From positions 5,671,501-5,735,500 of the forward strand of contig CM076949.1 of NCBI GenBank assembly GCA_039566865.1: 64,000 bases of DNA, in the 5' to 3' direction. Below are positions 15,173 to 28,140 of this stretch, in pieces (position 1 is the stretch's first letter; each line of letters opens with the position of its first letter). Made by a program: the position numbers and the translations under genes. The DNA is from Aurelia coerulea. Lineage: Eukaryota; Cnidaria; Scyphozoa; Semaeostomeae; Ulmaridae. The notes below the pieces were generated by a model. That model saw only the letters and a list, made by a program, of their open reading frames with translations, had not been told where the DNA came from and made no database searches.

Positions 15173-15362
15173 CAATAGACCTTTTAGCTATTCTGAACAA
15201 GAATCTGGATCGAAATATGTTTGATGTATTTTGTAGAATTTCGAATGTGTACAAAAGTAAAAGAAGATCTAATGCAGCTAAATGGCACACTTCGTATAAA
15301 AATGTATAGAAATATTGCTCGATCCAAACTCTTGTTCAGGATAGTTAAACTGTCTATTACAG
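15173..15362. mobile_element. Short foldback MITE, second copy
   Basis: Same family as 14364-14550: CAATAGACCTTTTAGCTATT at the left and a diverged GATAGTTAAACTGTCTATT at the right. Confidence 0.65.
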
Positions 15363-16439
15363 TAGGCAGTATAGCATTCAATGAAGAATTAAGCTCTCCA
15401 GTCAACCCTTGGAGGAAAGAACCAGACCATTTTGGTTGAAAGTATCGGCATTTATCCGTTACAAAATCATTCGCTAAGCTGCGAGTTTTTACCAGTTAAG
15501 CTTTTGTATTAGTATTTTCCCCGGGAATTTATGACTCATTTGAACTGGTAGATCCATGAAGGGCTTTCCTAGCTTCGCAGCGAACCTTGGTAATAAAGCG
15601 CTCGCATCGCTCGCACTTCAACATTCTTAGCTCCTGCGGAGGGCTTATCAAATGGTCAGCTTTCATATAGCAAAACTGGGAAAACTTGTCAAATCATGGA
15701 ATAAATCTACTTTCTAGCTCAATTTTTGTATCCCGTCTCCCATAAAAATCCCCTTGTGTGAATCCTTTAGGATAGCGAAAGTAGAAGGAGCTATGAACTC
15801 CTTAAATTCCAATTTCTCAAAGTCCAATTGAGCTTTGGACACATTTCGCTTTGCCATTGGTTGAGGAATCTCTGAGTTCTGCACTCAAAATTATCCTAAC
15901 TTGGAAAGGCCTAAATGATGGGCCTAGATACTGAAATTAAAAGTAGAAACTTATTTTCCAATTTTTGTTGCGTCCAGGCTGCCCCGGCAGGTTTTTAGTT
16001 TTCTTACGCCCATGCTCTTCGCAAAGGCTTCTCCAAGGCGGGTTCTCCCTTCAGGTTACTTTACATGCGTTCGTTAAGTTAAGGAAATGTCCTTCTTGAG
16101 CTTTATGACAAGTTACCTCCAAAGGATAGAGAAGCTCTGGTCGTAGGTCAAAGCCTGTTTTAATCAAATTGTTGGATTTAGGATTAAAAAAAGGATAAGC
16201 TAGAATATCAGTGAATATAGGAACATAAGATTAAGTTATAAACGATGATTCCTCGTTTGTCAATGTAAGGCCATGATAAATAGCGTAAAACGAGCGAATA
16301 ATAGGAGCTCCATTACAAGCCTGGGCTTGAATAACAAATCAAATCATTTTTTTATGTTTCCTGATGCTTATACTGAGCTAATTATGGCGTGTTGTAGCTG
16401 ACGGGGCATGTAGAACTGAGCATAGGCGCAAGTGTGTAA

Positions 16440-16625
16440 GGCTCGATGGTGGGGTTCGGGTTAGTGAGGTTGGTAGTTCGAATCTCTTCTCTGCATTGCT
16501 AGTTACCTAAAATGATGGAAGTAGCCAACTCTGTAATTTTAGGCTGAATAAATCACAAGGTCTGGTCATATCGAGAGGAAGATTCAGGAAGCTTCTGAAA
16601 GCATAATTCTTTACTGTTCTTAAAA
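16440..16625 (+). repeat. tRNA-like SINE, family S3
   Basis: GGTAGTTCGAATCTC resembles a B box. The body AGGCTGAATAAATCACAAGG and the ATCGAGAGGAAGATTCAGGA block match the copies at 7.2 and 14.1 kb. Confidence 0.55.
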
Positions 16626-16730
16626 CTGGCTTCGGACTGGGTTAAACAAACCAATATGAGCTCGTTCATGCTATTCAAAAATGACACCGGTCACCACAGT
16701 TGTCGTAGCATCGCTTAGCGTACAGAGTGT

Positions 16731-18259
16731 TAGACTAATGACGATGAGTCTCTTGTTTCCCTGTGCTCTTTGACCTCAAGATGGCGCTTCAGTCAACAGA
16801 GACTCGTAATATTACTCTGAAAAACCTAACCCTATTAGGCCTAATATGCTGGAATTCCTAGCATGTAGCATACCAATCAGAATGCGAGATTTGGCAAAGA
16901 ACAATAAGTTTCGAATCTTCAATTCGATCGACGCAGTTGACTGAATTTGAAGGAAGTTGCTGCGCCAGGTACTTGAAGATTTCTCTGGTATGTTTTGGTC
17001 TTAAATTGCAGCATTAAAAGACTTATTTTGCACTCACCAGGCAAAGTGAACTTTCTTCTTCAAATGAATACCAAGTTTTGTTGATTAAGTGTCTGCTTAC
17101 CGTGGTTTCTATCACATTTCCTTTCTGAGGAGTGACCGTTGAACAGAGCCGAAGCAGTCGTTCGATCCGGATTCGATCAATCGAATGCAGAAGATAGGGT
17201 CAGGTTTTTAACAACCTCGTTCCCAGGGTGTTCTGACGTCATACGCTGGTCACGAAGCCGAAAGAACACCCTGGTACACTTGGCATCAATCTTGCCAATA
17301 TATGGCAAGATGCGCCCCATTATGGATTTGCAGTTTGCTAGGCAACGATAATCGACAAAAAATGGTCGTTGCTCTAGCGCTAATTCTGAAGTATATAAAT
17401 TGAGAAATCAAAAACAAACACTTTGAGGACTCTATTCTAGCCCTTTTTAAGGTATTTAATCATTAATCCGGGGTTAGCAAGTGCATTTGGTAGGAAAACG
17501 GGCACAATCCATTTGGGTGGAAAAAGGGCCTAAGTTGACATTTTCGAGAATTTCCCCCACAGCTTTGAAAATAGAATGGCTCGTTATTCGGCGAATTTTG
17601 GAGATAAATTGGAGATTAAACGTGTTTCAGTGAAAAAATACAGTTTTCCGTCGATTTTTGACATGCCGCGGCCGTTTACTCCTCACGAAACGGAGTTACG
17701 GCGTAAAACGGGGTAGGCCGAAATTATTCCCCATTTTTGGGGGGCGCGCGCTCTGCTTCTGGGGGCAATATTGAACCCCAAATTGCGTTATTAGACTCGC
17801 AAACGAATGGTCTCTTGAAAACATTTTTCCGTTTTGAAATCGGGCGTGTAACCATGGAGCATCGACTCCAAACGTAACATCGGGTCGGAAAATCGCAACA
17901 TTTATTTTTCAACCCCCTGTTATGACGTCATAATGACCCCAAAATTTCCTGAAACTCCGAAATTCCAATGCGCCGTGGTCCATTACCCCTATTAAACTCC
18001 TCACTTGCCCCATACACCCCATTGATTTTGTGAAATTACCGATTCAATAAAGGCCATTTTTGAATGGGAGCAAGTTATAATCTGATTTTGCTATCGTTTT
18101 CGAATAGCCAATCAAATTGCCGAACGGCCTCTTGTATCCCAGAGTAGAGGTAGAGCAACGAACTCACTCTGGGGACGAGATTGCGTTTTTAACTGTTTCA
18201 TTATGAGTCCCTGTGAGCAAGGTACCGCAGGGATACAAGGGACTCATCGTCAGAAGTCA
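16731..18259. mobile_element. 1.5-kb non-autonomous DNA transposon, family D, 9-bp target duplication
   Basis: It begins TAGACTAATGACGATGAGTC and ends with GACTCATCGTCAGAAGTCA. The exact 9-bp repeat ACAGAGTGT flanks it (16722-16730 and 18260-18268). The termini match the 125-bp MITE at 7337. The interior has only short ORFs with no transposase signature. A 12-bp inverted pair (CCAGGGTGTTCT/AGAACACCCTGG) surrounds a TGACGTCA near 17.24 kb. It may be the longer parent-like relative of the family D MITEs. Confidence 0.85.
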
Positions 18260-18480
18260 ACAGAGTGTAATATTGTAAATAGTCACGTGACATTATCCCG
18301 CTGATATTAGAGTTGTTGTTCCGTACATAGTGAATGGATGTTATGTTACTTGCGAATACCACTCACATATTTATGTCTCGCTGAGCTCCAAAGATATAAC
18401 ACAGGGCAACACAGGCCCTACCCCTAGTGAGTGTATCATGTTCTTCGTGATGGTCAAGACTTCAACATCAGTCTCCTGAA

Positions 18481-18732
18481 CAGGGATGGCGCCAGTGGGG
18501 GGGGGGGCTAGGGGGCAGGAGCCCCCAAAATTTCATTCAGCCCCCCCATCGGCACTTAAATTTTCGACAATTTCTATGCACTGTCGGCATTTTCATAACC
18601 TGCACCTCCAGATTTCTTTGCTGCGTTGTCATCTCAGTGAAAACTAGAATTGAACTCGTTCATAAAAAATTTCTCACTGTCGGCACTCTGACAGTATTTG
18701 CCCCTAGCATTTCTTCCCTGGCGCCATCTCTG
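18481..18732. mobile_element. 252-bp hAT-like MITE with exact 8-bp duplication
   Basis: The termini CAGGGATGGCGCCAG and CTGGCGCCATCTCTG are inverted. CTCCTGAA flanks it on both sides (18473-18480 and 18733-18740). The interior holds a G-run followed by GGGGGCAGGAGCCCCC. A CAGGG terminus with an 8-bp duplication is typical of hAT elements. Confidence 0.88.
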
Positions 18733-20368
18733 CTCCTGAAAGAATGGAAACTTTACGCGAATAAGAAGTCAGAAATTTCTTTGATCAGAGATGCACTTCT
18801 TTGTGAATTTCGGTTATCCTTTCTTTAATTAGAAAGAAAAATTTCATGTAGCTTTTATCATAGACACTTTTATGCACGCTGTCAGCTTGGAATTTAGACC
18901 GTGAACAAAGAACAACTGGCAAATTTAGTCATGAAAAAACTGAACTATAAGGTGTAACAATCTCATTCAAAAACAGATTAATTTTCAAAGGTGATAGGTG
19001 GTCTTAAACTATTGCAAATGAGTATAGTATGCATTTTGTTATTTTCTGAATTGAGAAAAACACGATGATAAAATCTTGAGTCACACATATGACCTACTTA
19101 TTTTAAGTTCTTCTCACGAATGATTGATAATAGTTTATAGATGTCAATAATTCTGTGAGCCTTTTGAGACTTGACCCAATGGATTGCCTGATAACCGATA
19201 AGAAATGAAACATTGCCATACGTTGTATTATCCTGTTTAGTTAAGGCTAAGCTAATTTTTTGATAGTTATCAAATGATTTTATCTTTTAAAACACATCAT
19301 AAATGTATCATTGTTCAGAGTATTAAGGCGTTTACATGTTATATTAGCGCTTAAAGTGCCTATCAGGTCGGATGGAAATTTTTCTACAAATCAGCTTCAA
19401 TTGAAGCTAAAATCACTTACAAAATTTTGGCAATGTTGTTTGGGAAAAAGTACTTGATCATGCTGGCAGGCGTAGTTTGGCAACTTTTGAGTGGTTTTTC
19501 AACGTTGACTTAAGGGAGGGGGAACAGAGGCAACAAACAGAAATTCTGAGGGTGGCTCAACAATTTTGTAAGTGATTGTAAGTACATATATGACGAACTT
19601 TCACAACTTTTGCAACTTTACAACCTTGAGATACCCTTGATAGGGGGGTTCAAAGATGCCCCACTCTGCAGAGCGCTGCGCAATTTGGAGTCTGGGCTGA
19701 GCGGAATGGGTGACGTTTGACGTATATTCCGGAAGGACGTTTTACTTTCGTACACAAAAGCCATATAATCTATCGAAAAGACCAACACAAGTCGAAGGCA
19801 GTGCATACCAACCTATGTCAAAACGCTGTTAATTTCGTTAAAATGAGCTCAGAACCAGAGCAGAACAATTCTGGAAGTTTGGCTGAATTTGAAGAAGAAA
19901 TCGAAGGGCTTGTAGGTGCAATAGGTGCAGCAGCCAAAATGACGACGCTGAGAGCGATAATGTGAAGCTGGCTACACTGATGAAAGGGACAGTTACATTG
20001 CTATAATAGTTGTTACCATCAGTAAAGGAGTACGACGAGCAAGGGTGAAATTTGTAAAGCAAAGGACCGTCAGTGCAGCCAGGACCACCGTGAGGTTTTG
20101 GAGGCTCGGGGACAAAATTGCGAAATAAGGCCCCCTTGGAGCGAAGCGGGCAGAAGACAGGGGAGTATCTTACTTTATGATGCCCCCGAGGCCCTGGGGT
20201 AAATTGCCCCTTGGCCCCCCTCGGCGCCCATGAGTGCGACTAACCATAACATTTTGTCTTCTCTGTGTATTTTTATGTGGTGTGAAATTTATTGCTCAGG
20301 AAGGCACATGGCTTTGTCTTTTGGAAACCTGAATTTTTGTTTTGCAAAATTTGCCTTTCCTAGTCTTA
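18733..20368. other. No gene confidently seen
   Basis: AT-rich DNA. An ATG at 19843 opens a short acidic peptide (MSSEPEQNNSGSL...) that runs to a possible donor near 19911. This could be a first exon, but I find no matching downstream exon. Near 20.07-20.23 kb there is decayed GC-rich, repeat-like sequence. Confidence 0.3.
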
Positions 20369-20843
20369 GGGACCAGTCATTATTTCTTGCCGGGGAGGGG
20401 GTGGAAGACATCTGGGAGGGGGTACCAAAATTTTACCAACTTAAAGAGAGGGGGGACGAAAAGTAGCGCACATTTTCAGGAGGGGGTATGAAAATCGTTT
20501 GGGATACATCCTGTAAATTCTTTAAAACCTAGTTCTTCTGGAAGTAAGTTTATTTCTAAACCTAATTCTTAAACTGTTTTCTCCTTTCTCGTCAGATTTG
20601 AAATTGTATTTTTCTTTAATGTGCCACTGTGACTATGTAAATCTTCATGCACTGGAATTCATGACAGCATAGTGGCATTATTACCATAGGTACATGCTCT
20701 GGGAGGGGGGCTGAAAAGGTTTTCTATAATGTTGGAGGGGGCACCAAAAATTTCAGGAAAATCAGAGAGGGGTTACGAAAATTCTATCAAATATTTGTAA
20801 ATGTCTTCCGCCCCCTCCCCAGCAAGAATTAATGACCCGTCCC
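20369..20843. mobile_element. Foldback MITE with TTA flanks
   Basis: GGGACCAGTCATTATTTCTT on the left pairs with AAGAATTAATGACCCGTCCC on the right. GGGGAGGGGG/CCCCCTCCCC follow inward. TTA lies on both sides (20366-20368, 20844-20846). A 3-bp TTA duplication fits PIF/Harbinger-like elements. Confidence 0.7.
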
Positions 20844-22235
20844 TTACGACCGTTCGTTCTTCGTACAATAAAGTTAGAATAACCCTCGAATTTGGCAGCT
20901 GTTTCGTTTGACGTTTATCCTTTCATGAGAAACAAGTGTCTAGAAAAGTTTGTTCTGCACCCTAAACAGGTGTGTTATTTCGGCAACCTCTTTTAAATGA
21001 TTTCTCTCTCTTTTCTTCGTGTTTCTTTTCATTTTGTGTCTCAATGTTGGCTGCAGGGAAACATGCAAGTTTCTACCCCAAGCACTTTCATTTCACGTAA
21101 TTCTTTCATTTTCCCCCGCTGTGTCCGCTTCATGGCTTACGTCCCCGCAGAGGTAATTACCTCTTTGAGCGCTTTTGACCACGGAGTAGACTTTGAGCAA
21201 GTCGAAATTGAATCGAACAAAATGCCCTTTGAGTCTCAAAGTGTTACAACCTGCCATCTAAATTTTTCTCATTAATCAGTAAAACATCTAAAAAATGCTT
21301 CTTCGATCAACTATTCGTACTAAAATTCATTCCTCTTGTACAATGGATCTACTTTTCGTTGATATGAAATCAAGTCAATGTATTATATATCGGCTAAATT
21401 TGTTCTTAACTTAAAATCCATCATCACTGTAGCTGTAAGCTGATGACTACGACTCCTAATGCTACTTGTAATAGCAGTTAAGAATATAGCTAATGTCCAG
21501 ATTTTAATTACCCATAATTACAATCCCCTCTGATACATAGACAGTTAAATTTTCTCTGTACGCCCTTTCATTTCGCAATCGTTTTATCGCTTTTCCAGGA
21601 CGCTTTTGCTGTTTAAAGTTCGTTTAATTTCATATCTTTTTAAGTTAATAACATTCATGAAGGTCACAGACCACCATGGTGCAATTTGGCTTGTGTAACG
21701 AAATCTTTCCCGTATCTAGTTCACAAATAGAGATTGTAATATGTTCACGATGAGAAAGTTAAACATGTTCACCAAAGTGTAAAGTTGTTCCTTAGTGATG
21801 AAGGCTATATATACTCTTGAGCGCCGACTGTGTGGCTGCACAAATATGGAACTGTAATAGCCCTCTTGAGTATATGTACTGATAGAAAGGTGCGCTATGG
21901 AAAACAATAAGTTGACTGTGCTTTGCCTTGCCTTGCCTTGCCTTGCCTTGCCTTGCCTTGCTTTGCCTTGCCTTGCCTTGCTTTGCTTTACTTTGCTTTG
22001 CTTTACTTCACAGTACTTAGAGGGAATCGACATAGTTAAAAGCTGGCCCGGGCCAGGTTATATAATCTACTATATTTGACAACTTTTATGCGTGCCGCTT
22101 CATTGTGTAGCGAAAAAAACAATGGATGTGCGGACATTTCTTTTGCCTATTTATAGTGGCTACGAAAATCTGACTGTTGTTACCAGAGACAGGCTGCCTT
22201 TGAAGAAATTTGGCCAATTTTTCCCCAGTTTTGCT
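20844..22235. other. No gene seen; pentamer repeat
   Basis: Contains a CTTGC/CTTTGC tandem tract at about 21917-22010. ORFs over it are low-complexity. An ORF at 20997-21275 has no recognisable domain. Confidence 0.4.
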
Positions 22236-22385
22236 CTGCACAGTAAACCACCTTTTTCTAAACCAGGTTGAATTTCACCCAATCAAGTGCTTTCGATTTT
22301 TGATTGACCAAAAACGATTAGAAGGCAAAGAACGCAACATTTGATAATGGTTCAGGCTCGTGTGAGGTGCAGGGTAGTTACTGTA
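22236..22385. mobile_element. Family F MITE (CCAATCAA type)
   Basis: About 150 bp with AACCAGGTTGAATTTCACCC and CCAATCAAGTGCTTTCGAT. Three other copies (29.35, 35.87 and 56.78 kb) share the AACCAGGTTAAA...CCAATCAAAT...TTGACCAATTAGAA layout. Confidence 0.65.
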
Positions 22386-22878
22386 TCATAATTTATGCGT
22401 CACAGGCTTGACCTACATTGCACCTCTCTCTTATTGGATATTATTATCAATTTCCGAATCAATCAGAAGAAGGATGGCAAAACCACGCGTTTGGAAGTAA
22501 ATCAGAGAATGTCAAAATTGTATTGATAAATTCTATCTGAACTTGATTGCTTCGGAAACTGAGGAACACATTAATCCTATTACGAATAAATGGTGTTTAA
22601 AGACATGCATGAAAATATGGAGTAATTAATTTAACTTGAAATGATAAAGATAAAATAAATGTTTACTACCGCAAATGAAGTTGCAAAACTGCTCTCAGAT
22701 GACCTAAAATCATTTGACTCTCGAAAATAAGGTCACTGGTGTTTGTTATGTTGTAGAGGCTGTTTTCATCATCATCTACATCATCATCATCATCATCATC
22801 ATTGCAACAAAAATCACTACCTAATAGAATACAGGCATGGCAGCTATACTTTTAAACTAACACAATAACAGCAACATA

Positions 22879-23376
22879 GGGCTCAAATCTTTAAAAGGTC
22901 GGTGTAAAATTCTATTACAGTTTTCTTTGAATTAAATAGCTTGAAAGTAACTTAAGGTACTTTGCTGTAAATATGCCGTGGAAATTCATTGATATCTTGA
23001 TTAGTTTCAAAATGGCAGCATTTATTAAGTTTGAGGCTATGACGTCATCAAATTTCTAAATCCACACCAGAAAAGCTACAGATTTCTGCTTGCCACGATG
23101 TTGTAGACCTTCATAAACTATGATTTTCTTTGAGGTTATATCATTTTTCCTCCATTAGTTTAGCATTTACGATGATTAGAATTTTTTCAGAATTTTCCAT
23201 TAATTTTTTCAAAAATATTTAAATTGCCGCCATTTTGAAAAAAATCAAGATATCAAAGAATTACCGCGGCAGATTTACAGCGAAGTACCATAAGTTCCTT
23301 TCAAGTCATTCAATGCAAAGAAAAATATCATGGAATTTTACACCCACCTTTTTAAAGATTTGAAAGATTTGAGCCC
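22879..23376. mobile_element. Foldback MITE, family A relative (B type)
   Basis: The ends GGGCTCAAATCTTTAAA and AAAGATTTGAGCCC are inverted. The body parallels family A, with CAAATTTCTAAATC near a TGACGTCA at 23040-23047 and TTTCATAAACTATGATTTTC. Confidence 0.8.
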
Positions 23377-24859
23377 TATACTAATAACACTAATACAGAT
23401 ACAATAATCAATAATGATAGCACTTGAACAAAAGATAATGAATTAAAAAAGAGATGGACTAAAATGAACGGAATAAACTACGATGAAATTTATAATAAAT
23501 ACAAAAGCAAAATTGACAAAGCCAATTCTAGCGCAGCCATGACTGCATAGGGGGCAAAGAATCAAAATTTTCCAACGGTAAAATCATCAACAAATACAGC
23601 AACAACATCAGCTGTAAAACATTTTTCACATTCATGCATGATATGACTCAGCCGATTCCTAAATAACTTAACTTAACCTTATTCCGCAACCCAACCTTGC
23701 AATCCACACAATTAGTAAATGTGTATAAAACCATATGCCTCAAATTCGAGGTTTTGGACAGATATTTTGGATGTTTCTCTGCTTTGGAGCAATTATTTAG
23801 AAAGATTTTACTCTTCATGTTTTCTCGGTTCAGAGACTATATCTAAAACTTGTTTTTATTCACTTGATTGCAAGAGAACAAGCTTCAACTTAAATTTTGG
23901 TACCTTGTTTGATGTTATTTTTTTGATAGTTAATCAGCTATTATTGGGCGGGTGAGTCAAAACGAATGCGTCCCCCCGTGCAGTAGGTTAATGCTCACGC
24001 GCCCGGCAGAGTTCCAGCCCAAAAATACTACTGTGCATACGTCTCCCCGACAAGTATATGTATCAAAGCTTCTAAATTTCTTCAAAATCAGATATTGGTT
24101 GCTCAAAATGTTTGTCAAAATTGAATTGCTGTCAAGTAGGATTTCTGGACAGATTTTGATAGTGGGAATATGAAAGCTAGGGAATCTTAAAAAGTATTTT
24201 GCGCTAAGATTCGTTTTCGTGGTTAGTTTATCAACTTCGTCCTGGTACGAATTCATGTTTAGTAATTTTGTATTCATCTATCTTCTTCGTGATTGTTTAC
24301 CCATATCCAACAGTTTACCTACGTGGAATTATTTGATTTAAAATTTAATTTTAATACTTAGATTAAATTTTATCATCACTATCAAATCTGTCTGTTTATT
24401 CATCAATGTGAAGTTCTTCTAATGAAAAAAGCCAAACTGTTACATTTGCCAAACTATTACATTCCTTCGCTAATTAACAAAATTATCAGTAATCTATTTA
24501 AAAGCTGCTCGAGATGTTTCGTGAATCTGCTTTTTGTAAAGAGTTTTATTGAATCCAGAAAGTGACCGTAGTTTCATTGTGTCGTGTTTCTTTTACGGAT
24601 TATAAACTTTTGTTGATAAGAGTAACTTAATTCATTTTCAGACAAATTGCTTTATTTTTGATTGATTGTATCCCTAAACATTCAATCTTAACGTTTGACC
24701 GTGAACGATTTTGCACGCATTTGATTGGAGAGGTGGAAAGTACTTTGACAAGGTGAAGGTCAGAACATGGTCACCAGTTTTGCATTAAAGAGACCTCGCT
24801 CCTTGATTGACATCGCTTTGGAGCAAGCCAATCAAATTAGTTGAAAAGATAAAGCGCAC

Positions 24860-25075
24860 AACTATTTGCACCATGGGTAGTTCGACACTGCTCTTGTGCT
24901 TCAGCTTGTTTGCTACTGCGGAGGAATATCTGCAGAGGAGGTTTTGAAAGATTGAAAGAAAGGAAGAGAATCGTTTGTTTTCTTCGGTGACTTTCGCTAC
25001 CCTTTCCATGGCAGTATATTTAGTTTTCCTCCGCAGCAGCATAAATTTGCGGCAATCAAGCACAGCTGTGACGTG
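24860..25075. mobile_element. Foldback with CTGCGGAGGA motifs
   Basis: ACTGCGGAGGAA on the left and TTCCTCCGCAG on the right, with a CCATGGGTAG left end. It is the same family as 5533-5770. Confidence 0.5.
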
Positions 25076-25370
25076 TGACGTCTAACCATATATGTTTGCA
25101 CATTGTAGAAATCCGTAAATCCAAGTGGAACTCTAGACTTAATGACCTTAAGTCCTTTGTTTCCCTGCGTTTTTTTTTATTTCTATATGTCACTTTGGTC
25201 AATAGGGATTCACAACGTTGCTATGATTGAATTATAGACTGAAATACTAAAAATTCTGGCACACCTATTCAAAATGGTCTAAACATGCAAGAGTTTTCAT
25301 ACACTAACTTCCTGCCACAATTGCAACTTCACGGTCTGGTTTAAAGAGCTTGAACCATGGGCAATAATGC

Positions 25371-25787
25371 ACCGTTTATGTGGCCTATATTATGATCAAA
25401 ATTGTATTTTTACTCACTGTGTTGTTTCTCTTCCACAAGATTGCAAGTACAGCACTTGATAATGTTGCTACTCCTTAGTTCTTCTCTCGTCACAACAAGG
25501 AATCAAATGCCGCCAATATTCAAATACGGTTGGAGCTCCTACGCAGCGATACGTCTCATTTCAAACTTCCCTTTTAATTTAAAGGGAAGTTTGAAATGAG
25601 ACGTATCGCTGCGTAGGAGCTCCAACCGTTGCAACTGTATTTGAATATTGGCGGCATTTGATTCCTTGTTGTGATGAGAGAAGAACGAAGGAGTCATTAT
25701 CAAGCGCTTTACTTGCAATCTTGTGGAAGAGAAACAACACATTGAGTAAAAATACATTTTGATCATAATATAGGCCACATCAACGGT
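25371..25787. repeat. 417-bp near-perfect palindrome
   Basis: Two arms of about 205 bp are inverted copies differing at few positions and meet with almost no spacer at CCCTTTTAATTTAAAGGG, near 25579. The outer ends are ACCGTTTATGTGGCC and GGCCACATCAACGGT. No clear target duplication is visible, so it could be a foldback element or an inverted duplication. Mirrored ORFs on both strands are by-products. Confidence 0.93.
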
Positions 25788-26268
25788 GATTAGAATGGGA
25801 AAACAAAATACAAATATCCTACAAATTGCTCATGTTTTTTTATATTACTAGAATTCTAGAATTCTAATGTCTGTGTTTTTCCTGAAAACTCGGAACCTTT
25901 TTTCCATTCAACCCATACATACTAATGTAGGTTTTTTTTTCTTTGAATATTTCCACCAACAACTTTGTATTCGTGCAGGCCTTCCTTGACATCAATTTGG
26001 CGGTTTCTAAATGGTATTATAGGCAATAGCAATAACATGGGAAGAAGTCTTTAAAGATTCATAAGGAATTTCGTGAACTACCCCTGTAATTAACTTACGG
26101 GTCACACAGCAGGGAGATGGCTATTAAAATATCTAATAATTAGCGTAACTAAATAAGATATAGGATTACAACGATATTAAAATGGATTGTCCATTACCCT
26201 GCCGAGATTTTTGCCTCTAAACAGCCAGGCATCAAGCCTCACTCTTCTAATGATTATCATTAATGCAG

Positions 26269-26324
26269 TTAGTAAATACCAATCCATTAAGGTATTTAAT
26301 GCTGAGACGTACTTAGAAGAGAAA
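26269..26324 (+). CDS. Possible ABC-transporter membrane-domain exon (weak)
   Basis: An acceptor (TTAATGCAG) precedes a short open segment encoding SKYQSIKVFNAETYLEEK. In ABCB-type transporters a motif of the form (S/T)-(I/V)-K-x-F-N-x-E sits in an intracellular loop of the membrane domain. This could therefore be an upstream exon of the transporter at 29-33 kb. It would enter in phase 1 and leave in phase 0 if the donor is the GTAGAT at 26325. The donor is weak, and no exon with the Walker A motif was found between here and 28.98 kb, so it may be a relic or chance. Confidence 0.3.
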
Positions 26325-28140
26325 GTAGATGAGAAATACATCTGTATTCACGACGGGTCTGGCGCTGACTGAGTAGTCATACATTTGCTCGAAAGAAAAA
26401 GATAGGTCAATATGCGAGTAGTGTATCACCTTTCCGAAAAAGCGTACGAGATTTTTTGAAACAATAGGATTTTCAGGGATTTTTTACGGATTTTTATTGA
26501 AAACAAAAGGATTTTTGCCAAAGTGTACGAGATTTTTGTAGAGTGATAATAATATGCATATGAAAATTGTTGACAATTGAAATATCAATGTTGACAGTTC
26601 AAATTTGCTGTCACCTCCAAACCAGAGCTTTGGCGTTTTGGCCTAAGCAAATTCTTGAATGCAATTGTCGATATAAAGGGAATGTAAGCATGTAAAAGTG
26701 TCTCAAGCCAAATTCTAGCCTATCAGATATCAATATTTGCTGTTGACGTAGATCAGTCACCGAAATATGGTGCGGCACGTGTCCTAGCCTATTGTCTTTG
26801 CACGGCTATTTTTATCAAGGTTTTCCAGATGCTTAGATTTCTTTTGACATTAAATGAGTCGTAGCTAATTCAAACTTCAGTCGATGTGTTGCCACAAGAC
26901 ATTTTGCGACACTTGAAGGGGCTGTACGAGATTTTTGTAAACAATCGGAAAGTACGGGACAACCCGCGCAAATGACTATAGCCTTTGATTTTTAATGGCG
27001 GCCAGTTTCATTGCAGCATTCGCAGCTTCTATGTAAGTTTCATTGCAGTGTTTTCTTGTCTATGTCTATGAAATTTGATGGAACTTTTGATTTTCATCAA
27101 AACTTTCAAATATTCGGCGTTAGAAAAATAGAACAAATCCTCGGCAAATCCTCCACCACAGCTTCGATCACCAAGGTTGTCGCAGATAGCTTGGATTACT
27201 ATTCTCCATTGCAAGATCACCATTAGCGATGTTGTGTTTAGCGTAAACACATTCGATCATTTAACACGCAGAACCAGACAGAAAGGACGGGCAATCGGAA
27301 CTCTCTTCTTCTATCGCTTAGTGTTCCCTTTCCTGAGCTCTATATATGCCAAGGATAAAATTACTGGCTTCCCTCGTTGCATTAACTACATTTACATCAC
27401 AGTTATGAAGGCTGACAGATGTCCGTGTTACGATTGATTTAGGTTGCCAGGGAACATCACCACAGTGTGCAAATGACCTGACTTGAGGAGTACGTTGCAG
27501 TTGTTAATCAGCTAAATCAACACAGTGAATTCCGACAGTAAAAGCTAATTATTGTCAACAAAAGGTGGCGTCTGTTTAAATCGCCCATTTAGACTGCTTT
27601 GTCAATGATGATTATATGCTTTATGTGAATGATTGCTTCTTATCACTCACTTTTACATTACTTACCAATCTCATTATGGCGCTTTTAGGCCATTTAACCA
27701 TTATTACCACTGGTTATCACTGGTTATTGCGAGTAAACAGCATAGAAATGGTAAACAGCCCAGGTGATGATCGCAACAAAAGGCCCAATTTTATTAAGTG
27801 GCTAAAATTAACAGGGACGTTGCGAAGGAACTTTCCTCCGCATCTGATTCACTGGAGGCATCTTCTTCGCATCTCATTAATGCTCTTTTTGGGCCTCATG
27901 GTCCTCAGAAGACAGGCCAGGCCAGAAAGCAGGGCCTTTTTTGACATACCATCTGGGTGGGTAATTGCCCCCAGACCCCTCTTTAGATCTAGTGTTTTAC
28001 CTTTTGAAACAATAGGCCTATTGTACCTTTAAATCAAGGAAACAATTGATTGCCCCCCCCCCCTCCCCCAAGTCCTGATCCCAAAAGAGGTTCTGCCAGA
28101 AGCGATTCTCATACAATACGAAAGTCAACTTTGGTGCCAC
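26325..28140. other. Gap with a decayed repeat, no gene recognised
   Basis: About 26.58-26.70 kb is a fragment of the foldback at 62.8-63.4 kb (it shares CACCTCCAAACCAGAGCTTT). GTACGAGATTTTTG recurs three times between 26.44 and 26.94 kb. ORFs at 27.0-28.0 kb show no domains. I looked here for a Walker A exon of the transporter and did not find one. Confidence 0.35.

Noticed and set aside
19843..19911. Acidic ATG-led peptide as a first exon
   Set aside because: A start and possible donor are visible, but nothing downstream continues it. The evidence is too thin for a CDS call.
21897..22033. KQSKARQGKARQG repeat protein and its leucine-rich mirror
   Set aside because: They are readings of the CTTGC pentamer tract.
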